DNA of 64,000 nucleotides from Bacillus sp. Marseille-Q3570 (GCF_946151055.1 NZ_CAMGYZ010000021.1:1-64000); one strand, 5' to 3'. Counted from the first letter of the stretch, positions 38,573-47,739 are shown. The notes: generated by a model not told the origin, from the letters alone. Made by a program: numbers and translations.

Positions 38573-40114
38573 ATGATCATACAGGAAAAAGTAGAGACAA
38601 GAAGGCCAATCTTGAAGATGGAAGGGATAAGCAAAACTTTTTCTGGTACAACGGTGTTGAAAAATGTAAACATCGAGCTATACCCTGGTGAAGTCCACGC
38701 CTTGATGGGAGAGAACGGAGCCGGAAAGTCTACCTTAATGAAAATAGTATCAGGCGTTTATATGCCTGACCAAGACAGTGGCACAATCACTTATAAAAAT
38801 GACAAAGTTACCTGGAAGGACCCGATGATGGCAAGAAAAATGGGCATTGGGGTAATCCATCAGGAACTTAACTTGGCCCCTAACCTGACCATCAGTGAAA
38901 ATATCTTGATGGGAACAAAATACCCCCGAAATAAATTCGGTATGGTGTGCTGGGAAAAAGTACATAGACGAGCAAAGGAAGTATTGGTTTCCATGGGATC
39001 AGATTTAAAACCGGAAACACTAGTCTCGACGTTAAGTGTAGCCCAGCAGCAGATGGTAGAAATCGCAAGAGCCCTCTCATACAAAGCTGAAGTCTTGATT
39101 ATGGATGAACCGACAGCCTCTTTAACGGATAAAGAAATTGACAGGCTATTTGAAATCATAAAGGACTTAAGAAAACAAGGTGTTTCGATCGTTTATATTT
39201 CCCATCGGATGGAAGAAATTTTTAAAATTTCCGATCGTTATACCGTTTTGCGTGATGGTGAGTGGATTAAAAGTGGGCCTATCCAAGAAACGAACACGGA
39301 TCATTTAGTCAGTTTAATGGTTGGCCGTGACTTGAAAGGCCTGTTTCAACGGTCGAACAGCAATTATATAAAAGTGGGAGGTAAAGAAAAGCCTGCATTA
39401 GAAGTGAAGAATTTAAGTGATAAGACTTTTGTAAGGGATCTGTCTTTTCAGATCTACCCAGGGGAAATTGTCGGATTTGCAGGACTAGTCGGGGCAGGTC
39501 GAACAGAGCTTGTGCGGTCGATCTTTGGCGCCTCGGACATCCTTCAGGGAGAAATCTGGGTAGCGGGAGAAAAGGTTCAAATCAAGTCCCCGATCGATGC
39601 AATCAAGCATGGGATTGCCCTCGTGCCAGAAAGCCGGAAGGAACAAGGACTATTTCTTGATATGTCCGTAAAAGAAAATATTTTGCTGGCGGAACTAAAG
39701 AAGCATAAAAAGAATCTGAAGATTAATTGGAATTCTTTAAACCGAACAGCGGACGTACATATCAAAAACTTAAATATCAAGACTGCCTCACCCGATCAGT
39801 CGATTGCTGGTTTAAGTGGTGGGAACCAGCAAAAGGCGGTCATTGCCAGATGGCTGTCAACAAACCCCAAAATACTGCTGCTCGATGAACCAACTCGTGG
39901 GGTAGATATAGGAGCTAAAACGGAAATTCATAAAATTATTTCAGAACTTGCCGACGCCGGGCTCGCGGTTTTGATGATCTCTTCTGAACTTCCTGAAGTG
40001 ATCGGGATAAGTGATCGGATTTTTGTTATGAACGAAGGAAGGATCACCGGGCACCTTCAGAAAAATGAAGCTACTCAAGAACGCATTATGCATTACGCAA
40101 CGGGAGGGAACTAA
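38573..40114 (+). CDS. Sugar ABC transporter ATPase, duplicated (RbsA-like)
   Basis: A 513-residue protein with two fused ABC domains, as in RbsA and FrcA. The first has a full Walker A (GENGAGKST), a signature-like LSVAQQQMVEIARAL and LIMDEPTASLT. The second has the degenerate Walker A (AGLVGAGRTEL) normal for this family, with LSGGNQQKAVIARWL and LLLDEPTRGVDIGAK. It energises uptake with the permease directly downstream. GGAAGGAG precedes the ATG. Confidence 0.94.
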   Translation: MIIQEKVETRRPILKMEGISKTFSGTTVLKNVNIELYPGEVHALMGENGAGKSTLMKIVSGVYMPDQDSGTITYKNDKVTWKDPMMARKMGIGVIHQELNLAPNLTISENILMGTKYPRNKFGMVCWEKVHRRAKEVLVSMGSDLKPETLVSTLSVAQQQMVEIARALSYKAEVLIMDEPTASLTDKEIDRLFEIIKDLRKQGVSIVYISHRMEEIFKISDRYTVLRDGEWIKSGPIQETNTDHLVSLMVGRDLKGLFQRSNSNYIKVGGKEKPALEVKNLSDKTFVRDLSFQIYPGEIVGFAGLVGAGRTELVRSIFGASDILQGEIWVAGEKVQIKSPIDAIKHGIALVPESRKEQGLFLDMSVKENILLAELKKHKKNLKINWNSLNRTADVHIKNLNIKTASPDQSIAGLSGGNQQKAVIARWLSTNPKILLLDEPTRGVDIGAKTEIHKIISELADAGLAVLMISSELPEVIGISDRIFVMNEGRITGHLQKNEATQERIMHYATGGN

Positions 40115-40116
40115 AG

Positions 40117-41112
40117 TTGAAACCAATTCTGTCGACTAATCAGCAACAAACAGCACAGCCGCCTGTCCAGCCGCGGTTCAAGCTCGGGCATCATGCTTCA
40201 ACCGTCTGGAATCAGCTTGGGATGATCATTATTTTAATTTTGCTGTGTATCGTAATGAGCGTTTTGGCACCAAACTTTTTAGAATCGTCCAATCTGACAA
40301 ACATCCTAAAACAAGTATCGGTTACTGCCATTTTAGCTGCAGGAATGACGATTGTTATTTTGACCGGTGGTATTGATCTATCAGTGGGATCCATTGTAGC
40401 ACTCTCAGGAGTCGTTTCGGTCATGGCTTCCCAAACAGGAATGAATCCGATTTTAGCTATGCTTCTCGGTGTTGGAGCTGGTTATCTTGTGGGTTTCATC
40501 AATGGCGTATTCACAGCCAAAATCGGCCTGCCTGCTTTTATCGTCACATTAGCGAGCATGACCTATGTTAGAGGACTGGCCTATGTCACAAGTGGAGGCT
40601 ATCCGGTTGTCTTGGAATCTACTACATTTCGATTCATAGGGGCAGGTTCTATTTTATCAATTCCCACACCCATTTATATAATGATACTCGTATATATCGT
40701 TATGTTCCTCGTTTTAAAATACACGATGTTTGGACGCCATATTTATGCAATTGGCGGAAATGAAGAAGCGGCTAGATTAACTGGTATCAAAGTGAAAAAG
40801 ACATTGGTGAATGTTTATTCTATCAGCGGCTTACTGGCTGGTTTAGGCGGTGTTGTCCTCGCTGGACGACTTTACTCAGGTCAGCCGACGGCAGGGAATA
40901 TGTATGAACTTGATGCTATCGCAGCGGTCATTTTAGGTGGCTCAAAATTAACAGGCGGTGTCGGTAAGATTCAAGGCACCATTATTGGAGTGTTGATTAT
41001 GGGAGTCATCACTAATGGTCTTACGCTAATGGATGTCAGTTATTACTGGCAACTTGTCGTCAAAGGGGGAGTCATTGTATCAGCCGTGTTAATTGATCGG
41101 TTACGTTCCTAA
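40117..41112 (+). CDS. Sugar ABC transporter permease (RbsC-like)
   Basis: A 331-residue permease with eight to ten predicted membrane helices. Typical family blocks are ILTGGIDLSVGSIVALSGV, GFINGVFTAKIGLPAFIVTLA, YAIGGNEEAARLTGI and VILGGSKLTGGVGKIQGT. The start is TTG at 40117 after GGAGGG. It completes a binding protein-ATPase-permease set. The levanase gene begins 28 bp after its stop, so import and polymer cutting are co-expressed. Confidence 0.93.
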   Translation: MKPILSTNQQQTAQPPVQPRFKLGHHASTVWNQLGMIIILILLCIVMSVLAPNFLESSNLTNILKQVSVTAILAAGMTIVILTGGIDLSVGSIVALSGVVSVMASQTGMNPILAMLLGVGAGYLVGFINGVFTAKIGLPAFIVTLASMTYVRGLAYVTSGGYPVVLESTTFRFIGAGSILSIPTPIYIMILVYIVMFLVLKYTMFGRHIYAIGGNEEAARLTGIKVKKTLVNVYSISGLLAGLGGVVLAGRLYSGQPTAGNMYELDAIAAVILGGSKLTGGVGKIQGTIIGVLIMGVITNGLTLMDVSYYWQLVVKGGVIVSAVLIDRLRS

Positions 41113-41140
41113 AAATTTAAGGAAGGAGAGGAATTACAAT

Positions 41141-44100
41141 TTGGATAAATCTGCATGGAAAAGAAGGTTTTCGTTGTTGCTCTGTCTGCTTATTGTAAGT
41201 GTGCCGGCAAATACGCTTGCGAAGGACTCAGGGTATTATGAAGAGCCCTACCGGAATCAGTTTCATTTTTCTCCTGAAGCAAATTGGATGAACGATCCGA
41301 ACGGGATGGTTTATTACGAAGGGGAATACCATTTGTTTTACCAGTACCATCCTTACGGCACCACCTGGGGACCGATGCACTGGGGGCATGCGGTTAGTAA
41401 AGATCTTGTGAAGTGGGAGCACCTCCCGATTGCTCTATACCCTGACGAACATGGCCATATATTCTCAGGAAGTGCCGTTATAGATTGGGAAGATACAGCA
41501 GGTTTTGGGAAGGAAGCAATGGTCGCTATTTTTACCCACTCCGGCCCAAATGGACAAGTCCAAAGTCTTGCTTACAGTCTTGATAAAGGAAGGTCATGGG
41601 AAAAGTATGAAGGTAACCCGGTGATGCCGGATCCTCCTGTCGCCGATTGGCGTGACCCCAAGGTTTTCTGGCATGAAGACTCTACTCAGTGGGTCATGTC
41701 GCTTGCGGCCAAAAATAAAATTATGTTTTATACTTCTCCCAATTTAAAAGAATGGGAATTTGCAAGTGAATTCGGTCCAGATGGCGGTATCCAATCCAAC
41801 AGTCTTGATCGGGTATCGTATGCTATGTCCGACTATACCGGAAGCTCGTTTAGTTATGAAGGTGATATCACACTTAATGAAAAGAATGGCCGGGAGGGTT
41901 CCGGCGGACTAGTCTTTCGATCGGACAAAGATGGAAACAATGCGTACATCGCCAGTATTGATGCAAAAAATGACCGTGTAACGTTATGTAAAAATGTGAA
42001 TGGTGATACGGAAGAGCTGACTTCTGAACCAATGGATTTGGACACTTCATCAACGTATCACGTCAAGGTACTGGTTGATGGAGACAATATAAAAGTCTTT
42101 GTGGATGATCAGCTTGTAATACATCAGAATGACCAATCATTTGCCCATGGATATTATGGGTTGGCATCAAGCGGCTCAACGGCTTCATTTCGTAATGTCG
42201 AATTTACAAACACATCCAACTTCGTAACTAATCTGTCTGGCTGGAAAGTGATCAGCGGATCCTGGGAAGACTCCTTAGAGGGAAAAACAGGGACTTCTAA
42301 TGAAGATGCTTTTACTTTGAGTGGTCAAACAGACGATAACTTTTTGTATGAATCGGAAATCAGAGTATCCAAAGATCAAGGAGAAGGTGGAGCTGGAGCT
42401 CTCGTTTTCCGTGCTGATCAAGATGTGAAAAACGGCTACTTTGCCAATGTTGATGCTTTAAATGATGTGGCGAAGCTGATGAAGATCGAGAACGGGAAAA
42501 CCACAGTGTTAGCTGAAAAATCGATGAGTATCGAGACGGACAAGACTTATCACCTGAAAGTCGATGCATATGACGATCAGATAAAGGTCTATGTAGATGA
42601 TACTCTCATCCATGATATTAAGGATGGCACTTTTACAGAGGGATACCTTGGGTTGAATGTATGGAATTCTACCACACTATTTCAAAATGTAAAAAAGGGG
42701 GAAAATATCAAAACTACTGATATGGAAATCGCCAACCATGATTTTGAAACAGGTGATTTGACAGGATGGACCTCTATGAAAGGAAATGCCTTTACAGATG
42801 ATCACGTTACCGATGTAAGCAATTACTGGGGTGGACCTTTTGAACCCCAAGGGAATTATCATTTATGGGGATTTTCTGACCTTCATGATGGGGATAATGC
42901 AATAGGCGAGTTGCGTTCCTCCTACTTCAAATTAAGCGGATCCGGGGAAATCAACTTTCTGTTAGGTGGAGGGAATGATCTCAGCAACCGTTATGTATCC
43001 TTGGTCAGAGCTTCTGACGGCCAGGAACTGATCCGCCAGGCAAACACGAAGTTTAAAGATGACGAAACATATAAGCGTTATGTCTGGGATGCTTCTGAAT
43101 ATGTGGGAGAAGTGTTCTATATTAAAGCAGTGGATCAGGCTACTGGCGGGTGGGGTCATATCAACATCGATGATTTCAATGTTTATAATGAAGGGCCGAT
43201 TCCTGATGAGGTCGACCAGGTAGCTAAAGAACCCGAAAGAAATGATTCCAAACAGAACGGGACGATTGAAGATTGGAGAGGGGTATCAGGGGAGTGGATT
43301 GATTCAACCCACGGAAGTAATGGCGGCATCTGGGAATGCCCGACATTAGTGGAACTTCCGATTGACGGAGATCCCAATAACACGAAGTGGGTTCTGCAAG
43401 TAAGCATTAATGATGGGGGACCTGCTGGTGGATCTGGTATGCAATACTTTGTTGGTGACTTTGATGGAACCACATTTACCAATGAGAATCCACCAGATAG
43501 AGTACTATGGAGTGATTACGGAGCGGATTACTATGCTGCCGTTGACTGGAGTGGTATCGAAGGAGATCATGGAGAAAAATACTGGCTCGGCTGGATGAGC
43601 AACTGGCAGTATGCCCATGAAACACCTACCTCAACGTGGAGAAGTTCAATGTCTTTACCGCGCAAAATGGAACTTACTCATACCGAAGAGGGAACTCGTT
43701 TAAAACAAACGCCTGTTTCTCTAAAAAGGATTCAAAACAATAGTCAAATGACTTCCTATAATAATGTAGTTATTTCTAACAACAGCAGCCTTCTTTCTGA
43801 TTTCTCAGGAGATACGTATGAAATGATGGCCGAATTCGATGTTTCTAATACGAATGCATCGGAGTTTGGTTTTAAAGTCAGAAAAGGGGATGGAGAAGAA
43901 TACACAAAAATAGGGTACGACATTGCAGGGGAACAGCTTTTTGTTGATCGTGCCAGTTCCGATGATTTTGACTATGGTGATCATGTTGTAGATAGGCATG
44001 ATGGCCCCCTGACAGCTTCAGATGGTAAAGTGAAAATGCATATTTTTGTTGATCGCTCAGCTGTTGAAGTATTCGGAACTAATGGAGAAACCGTAATCAC

Positions 44101-44770
44101 CGACCAGATTTTTCCTGATCCATCAAGTAAAGGTTTGGAGATATATAGCGAAGGTGGAGAGGTCACCTTAAATTCGTTAGTAATTTATCCAATAAAAAGT
44201 ATTTGGAAAGATAAGAATCGTTTTAAAACAAATTTAACCGGCTGGAAACCTGCTTCGGGGAGATGGGCGGAGACTAGGGAAGGTTTTCAAGGCCAAAGCA
44301 ATGGCGATTCTTTTAATATATCGGCGCAAGAAGGCGATGATTTTCGGTATGAAGGCTATATTAAAGTACTGGATTCGGACTCCCATCCGGACGACCCTGA
44401 ACAAGATTTAGTCGATAATTTAGTTGGGGCAGGAGCTTTGGTTTTTCGTTCTGATCCTGATGCAAAGAATGGATATGCAGCCAATATCGATGTAAAAAAT
44501 AATGAAGTCAAGCTTATCAAGTTTTTAGATGGAAAGGGAATTGACCTGGCAACCTACAATGACGATGGTAATTTGAAGTTAAAAGCCAATCGGGACTATC
44601 GTATAAAGGTAGAAACGAAAGGAGACCGAATGAAAGTTTATTTGGACAAAATGCTAGTTATTGACATAATGGACTCCACATTTAGAGAGGGGTATTTTGG
44701 GTTAAATGTATGGGATTCAACGGTAGTGTTCAATGATGTGAAAGCGAAGATGAATAAAGGCAAAAAATAG
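41141..44770 (+). CDS. Multidomain GH32 levanase with split catalytic domain and CBM66-like modules
   Basis: A 1209-residue secreted enzyme. A signal peptide covers about residues 1-28. The GH32 propeller begins normally (WMNDPNG, nucleophile D52; WRDPKVFW, D172), then about 495 residues (217-711) intervene before the acid/base motif GGIWECPTL (E732). The insert holds two CBM66-like levan-binding modules (about 218-358, lacking its first strand, and 360-519) and a different beta-sandwich (about 520-685). The GH32 C-terminal sandwich ends near 1018 and a third CBM66-like module occupies 1026-1203. SacC of B. subtilis has one CBM66 and an uninterrupted catalytic domain. Start is TTG 41141 after AAGGAGAGG. 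Exo-release of fructose is the probable activity. Confidence 0.9.
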   Translation: MDKSAWKRRFSLLLCLLIVSVPANTLAKDSGYYEEPYRNQFHFSPEANWMNDPNGMVYYEGEYHLFYQYHPYGTTWGPMHWGHAVSKDLVKWEHLPIALYPDEHGHIFSGSAVIDWEDTAGFGKEAMVAIFTHSGPNGQVQSLAYSLDKGRSWEKYEGNPVMPDPPVADWRDPKVFWHEDSTQWVMSLAAKNKIMFYTSPNLKEWEFASEFGPDGGIQSNSLDRVSYAMSDYTGSSFSYEGDITLNEKNGREGSGGLVFRSDKDGNNAYIASIDAKNDRVTLCKNVNGDTEELTSEPMDLDTSSTYHVKVLVDGDNIKVFVDDQLVIHQNDQSFAHGYYGLASSGSTASFRNVEFTNTSNFVTNLSGWKVISGSWEDSLEGKTGTSNEDAFTLSGQTDDNFLYESEIRVSKDQGEGGAGALVFRADQDVKNGYFANVDALNDVAKLMKIENGKTTVLAEKSMSIETDKTYHLKVDAYDDQIKVYVDDTLIHDIKDGTFTEGYLGLNVWNSTTLFQNVKKGENIKTTDMEIANHDFETGDLTGWTSMKGNAFTDDHVTDVSNYWGGPFEPQGNYHLWGFSDLHDGDNAIGELRSSYFKLSGSGEINFLLGGGNDLSNRYVSLVRASDGQELIRQANTKFKDDETYKRYVWDASEYVGEVFYIKAVDQATGGWGHINIDDFNVYNEGPIPDEVDQVAKEPERNDSKQNGTIEDWRGVSGEWIDSTHGSNGGIWECPTLVELPIDGDPNNTKWVLQVSINDGGPAGGSGMQYFVGDFDGTTFTNENPPDRVLWSDYGADYYAAVDWSGIEGDHGEKYWLGWMSNWQYAHETPTSTWRSSMSLPRKMELTHTEEGTRLKQTPVSLKRIQNNSQMTSYNNVVISNNSSLLSDFSGDTYEMMAEFDVSNTNASEFGFKVRKGDGEEYTKIGYDIAGEQLFVDRASSDDFDYGDHVVDRHDGPLTASDGKVKMHIFVDRSAVEVFGTNGETVITDQIFPDPSSKGLEIYSEGGEVTLNSLVIYPIKSIWKDKNRFKTNLTGWKPASGRWAETREGFQGQSNGDSFNISAQEGDDFRYEGYIKVLDSDSHPDDPEQDLVDNLVGAGALVFRSDPDAKNGYAANIDVKNNEVKLIKFLDGKGIDLATYNDDGNLKLKANRDYRIKVETKGDRMKVYLDKMLVIDIMDSTFREGYFGLNVWDSTVVFNDVKAKMNKGKK

Positions 44771-44799
44771 AAAGGTGACTTTGTTTTGGGAACTTAACT

Positions 44800-44845
44800 T
44801 GAATGGTGGATACTTCAAAAAAAGTGTCTATCATTCAGGTTTTTT
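44800..44845 (+). terminator. Terminator of the transporter-levanase operon
   Basis: TGAATGGTGGATAC pairs with GTGTCTATCATTCA (two wobble or mismatch positions) and is followed by GGTTTTTTG. Confidence 0.85.
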
Positions 44846-44920
44846 GTATTTTTAAATGTCCTTTAAGTGAGCATAACATAGGGATAAGGAGGTAGTCTTT
44901 TTTTATGTATTACAATTGTG

Positions 44921-46076
44921 TATCGCTTACCGATATGGCTTGCAATTAATGTCGAAAACCTTCATATTTATAAGAAAAGGAGGCCCGCTATGCGACGCGA
45001 TATACAACCGAATGAACGAGCATTCTCTACAAAGGAAGTAGCAGAAGAAGTAGGAATTGCCACCCCGACTGTCCGTAAGTATGGGCAAATCTTAGAGCGG
45101 AACGGATACGAGTTTTTGAAAGATGGCGATCGGCGTATTTTTGTCCAATCTGATATCGGAGCGCTTGTAGCGCTACGCGATACGGACAAACCCCTGGACG
45201 GTACAGCTAAAGAGATTGTGGATCAACAGAAAGAAAAATTACTAAGTTCCGATGAAACAGACATAGCGCTAACCGATACATACGAAAATGTGCCCTACGA
45301 CCCTAACCAATTAAAAGAAGTCTTAAAGTATGTCGTCAATGAACTCGCAGCCACACGTGAAATGAACGCCCAATTGACAAACGATATGGCACATCTTAAA
45401 ACAACGGTTTCCAGACTTCAGCATGATCACCATGCGATTAGTTCGAATATTGGAAATTCAGCACAAAAAACGAATGTCAAAATTGAAAATCTGTCCAAAC
45501 AACAAAAAAGTCATTATGAAACTTTGATGGAACAAGAAAAAACGCATTATCAAACATTACTTGAACAAGAAAAGCAGAGAAGTGAAGAATTGCAACAGGA
45601 ACTACGGAATATGAGACAGGAACAGATTAAAGAATGGCGTTCACAGAATGATTTCAACAAACGGTTAGAAGAAGCGATCCAACAAAAACCTAAAGGAAAA
45701 TGGAACGGCCTTTTCTCTATGTTCCGAAATAAGTAGCTTGATGTATCGGTTAGAGAAATTATATTTCAGTGGGGATATCGGCAAGCGATTTGCATTTGGA
45801 AAAAAGCAATGAAACTGATTAAGTAAGGAAAACAGAATACATCCATGGTGAGCTGGTCAAAAGTGTTTGGTCGGTTCTTTTTGTTTTGTATCGTCAGACG
45901 ATATGGATGCGTATTTTGAAAGGTTTAAATTAATGACTATGTTTCTAAGAAAAGATGCAAGCATATCGCCCTACGATACAGTGAACTTGTAATTAAACAC
46001 AACAAGCGATATATAACAATTAGCCCCAGGTTCGCAATCGATTGATGAAGAAATCTTTTCGTATCATATGGCGATA
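44921..46076. repeat. Repeated palindrome TATCG-N5-CGATA around the HTH gene
   Basis: Exact TATCG-N5-CGATA sites occur at 44921-44935, 45891-45905 and 45964-45978. They share wider sequence TGTATCG-N5-CGATATGG or its complement. One-mismatch copies lie at 45168-45182 and 45264-45278 (inside the gene, TAGCG left arm), 45776-45790 (CGATT right arm) and 46062-46076 (TATCA left arm). The first site is 55 bp upstream of the HTH gene start and may be its own operator; the others crowd the gene-free 45737-46236. They look like binding sites of the encoded protein, resembling a centromere-like or operator array. Confidence 0.75.
44990..45736 (+). CDS. MerR-like helix-turn-helix coiled-coil protein (DUF3967/RacA-like architecture)
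   Basis: A 248-residue protein. Residues 10-60 form a MerR-like DNA-binding domain (FSTKEVAEEVGIATPTVRKY, then ILERNGYEFLKDGDRRIF). A long polar coiled coil follows (about 110-235), including a repeat of HYETLMEQEKT/HYQTLLEQEKQ, and a short basic-aromatic tail (KGKWNGLFSMFRNK) that could touch membrane or a partner. The layout resembles plasmid and chromosome segregation factors of Bacillus (DUF3967 proteins, RacA); I cannot assign it to a characterised one. ATG 44990 follows AAGGAGG. It is surrounded by copies of TATCG-N5-CGATA. No ParA or tubulin-like partner is adjacent. Confidence 0.8.
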   Translation: MRRDIQPNERAFSTKEVAEEVGIATPTVRKYGQILERNGYEFLKDGDRRIFVQSDIGALVALRDTDKPLDGTAKEIVDQQKEKLLSSDETDIALTDTYENVPYDPNQLKEVLKYVVNELAATREMNAQLTNDMAHLKTTVSRLQHDHHAISSNIGNSAQKTNVKIENLSKQQKSHYETLMEQEKTHYQTLLEQEKQRSEELQQELRNMRQEQIKEWRSQNDFNKRLEEAIQQKPKGKWNGLFSMFRNK

Positions 46077-46236
46077 TTCATAGAAGATGGATTTACCACC
46101 TGTTATTGTCTACTTCAATATTTTTTGAATTTCAACAAATTTCCCGAGAAATATCTACAAATTCCGAGTAGAAAATCGACAAATAGTTCACGTTATTAAT
46201 CGGTACACGGCCCAAGAACGATGTAATGTCTCATTG
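45737..46236. other. Gene-free region rich in CGATA palindromes
   Basis: No coding sequence is supported across these 500 bp. They hold four of the TATCG-N5-CGATA-type sites, a CGATATA half-site near 46005, and AT-rich DNA. No terminator is obvious after the HTH gene. Confidence 0.6.
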
Positions 46237-46638
46237 TCACTGTGATGCTTCTGAAGAATCGAATGTTTTCATGAAATAAGCGGTCGGTAGAAGTACACCT
46301 ATTCCTGCTTGAATAAGGGCGAAAAAACGAGTTATCCCTACTGGAAGCATATCTCCATAACCAACAGATAACATTGTCACGCCGCTAAAGTAGAGCATGT
46401 TCCAGATGGTAGGTTCAATTGGTTGTTGATCAGTGAGATTATCTACTAGGATCATCCCTTTTAAAGATAAGAGATAGTACAGAATTCCGAACCCGATCAA
46501 AACACCGCATAATACGATGAATAATTTAAGAAAAAGAGCTGTGCTGAATTTACTTTTTCGGTAGGTTTTATTTGTGAAAAAATAAAAGAGATTGATTACG
46601 ATAAAGACTATCGTTGCGCCTACAAGAAAATTAATCAT
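46237..46638 (-). CDS. Two-helix potassium channel (LctB-like)
   Basis: A 133-residue membrane protein with an N-terminal helix, a second helix (KLFIVLCGVLIGFGILYYLL), a pore region with selectivity filter TMLSVGYGDMLP and a final helix (FFALIQAGIGVLLPTAYF). The filter identifies a K+-selective ion channel; no RCK or other regulatory domain is present. GGAGGTGAT precedes the ATG. It is a single-gene unit facing away from the WGxxGxxG gene. Physiological role unknown. Confidence 0.88.
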   Translation of the reverse strand: MINFLVGATIVFIVINLFYFFTNKTYRKSKFSTALFLKLFIVLCGVLIGFGILYYLLSLKGMILVDNLTDQQPIEPTIWNMLYFSGVTMLSVGYGDMLPVGITRFFALIQAGIGVLLPTAYFMKTFDSSEASQ

Positions 46639-46829
46639 TTGGACATCACCTCCATACTTGTATTATCTTTTCTCATCATCACTAAACTTCATTTTGTGAG
46701 AACGATCCTACAAGTGAGGAAGGCATCATTTAGATCAGTAAGGAATGGAAAAATCATCTGCATAATAATCAACTTTTTGGTTAATCTATGACTGCATTAG
46801 AAATTGCGGAAAATAGGAGGAATTTTAAA

Positions 46830-47138
46830 ATGACTAAAAAGTTGATTGCAGTATTTTTTACAGCAACGCTTGTTCTTACATCTCTAGGAGCACCAGCGTT
46901 AGCTAATATGGATGATGATAATCGCATCATGAATGAAGACAACGACAGGGATCGAATCGGTACAGGTATCCGCACCGATAGGGACAATGACAGAGTTGGT
47001 ATTCGCGATGCTGATGATCGTGTTGGAATCCGTGAAACTGGCGCTCCAAGAGATCGTAACTGGGAATGGATCGGCCTGGCTGGTCTTCTGGGACTATTAG
47101 GACTTAGAAGAAGAAACGACCGCAGAGTAACAGACTGA
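46830..47138 (+). CDS. Small secreted WGxxGxxG-type membrane-tail protein
   Basis: A 102-residue protein with a signal peptide (KLIAVFFTATLVLTSLGAPALA), a very acidic and arginine-rich middle made of repeats around DNDRDRIGTGIRTD and RVGIRDADD, and a C-terminal hydrophobic segment NWEWIGLAGLLGLLGLRRR. This tail matches the WGxxGxxG sorting-like motif found in many small Bacillales proteins. The function is unknown. ATG 46830 follows AGGAGG; the upstream in-frame ATG at 46788 lacks a site. A strong terminator follows. Confidence 0.85.
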   Translation: MTKKLIAVFFTATLVLTSLGAPALANMDDDNRIMNEDNDRDRIGTGIRTDRDNDRVGIRDADDRVGIRETGAPRDRNWEWIGLAGLLGLLGLRRRNDRRVTD

Positions 47139-47146
47139 GATGAGAC

Positions 47147-47183
47147 CCCTATACTCCGAAAGTGGAGTATAGGGATTTTTTTG
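47147..47183 (+). terminator. Terminator after the WGxxGxxG gene
   Basis: CCCTATACTCC pairs perfectly with GGAGTATAGGG around GAAAGT, followed by ATTTTTTT. Confidence 0.93.
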
Positions 47184-47228
47184 TTTTAAGGTATTTCTGA
47201 TCCCGAAAAGTGTAAAATGTAAACTTTG

Positions 47229-47334
47229 GCCGGAATAGTGCTGAATACCGCCGGATCAATAGTTAAATCGGCCGGATTATTACCCGAAACGGCCGGAATA
47301 CTAGTTAAACCTGCCGGAATCAGTGTTAAACTCG
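47229..47334. repeat. Five tandem 21-bp GCCGGA repeats
   Basis: Units start at 47229, 47250, 47271, 47292 and 47313, each GCCGGA followed by 15 variable bases, several ending in AGTTAAA(T/C)C. The units abut exactly. It is a small satellite in intergenic DNA; a multiple of three would allow it to be translated, but no supported gene covers it. Confidence 0.8.
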
Positions 47335-47403
47335 CATGATTCTATGAACCGCACATTCTTTAATGACTTCTATCGTTTGAAATCAATGTTTAGATCTGCC
47401 TCC

Positions 47404-47538
47404 TTAAATTGTCCGATTATCCATTAATCGATCTCTACCAGGCATGGTTTTGGCCATAGAGCGAATGAGCGCCATCTCTCCCCCATCAAATTTCACAATG
47501 TGTAATCCCCCATACAATCGTATCCTTCTGCATGCCAA
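47404..47538 (-). other. Possible small reading frame or gene relic
   Basis: A 44-codon frame on the minus strand from TTG 47538 has a protein-like core (GLHIVKFDGGEMALIRSMAK, then TMPGRDRLMDN) ending in TAA. No ribosome site lies upstream of the TTG and the family is not recognised. It may be the tail of a decayed gene. The remainder of 47335-47739 holds nothing else that I can support. Confidence 0.25.
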
Positions 47539-47739
47539 TTTGTTACAATATGAGTGAAAATTTCAAATAAACAAGGATTTTGTCTATTCATTCCGAATTT
47601 ATAATAGATGAGACTTTTACATGTTGGGACAAATCATTCAGATTCAACCTGACAGGATTCGGTGTGAGTTTCGTCAGGTTACCGATAACTTTTACAGGAA
47701 TCAATCGGCAGGTAGATTGCTAGAGGGGGATTGTATTCA

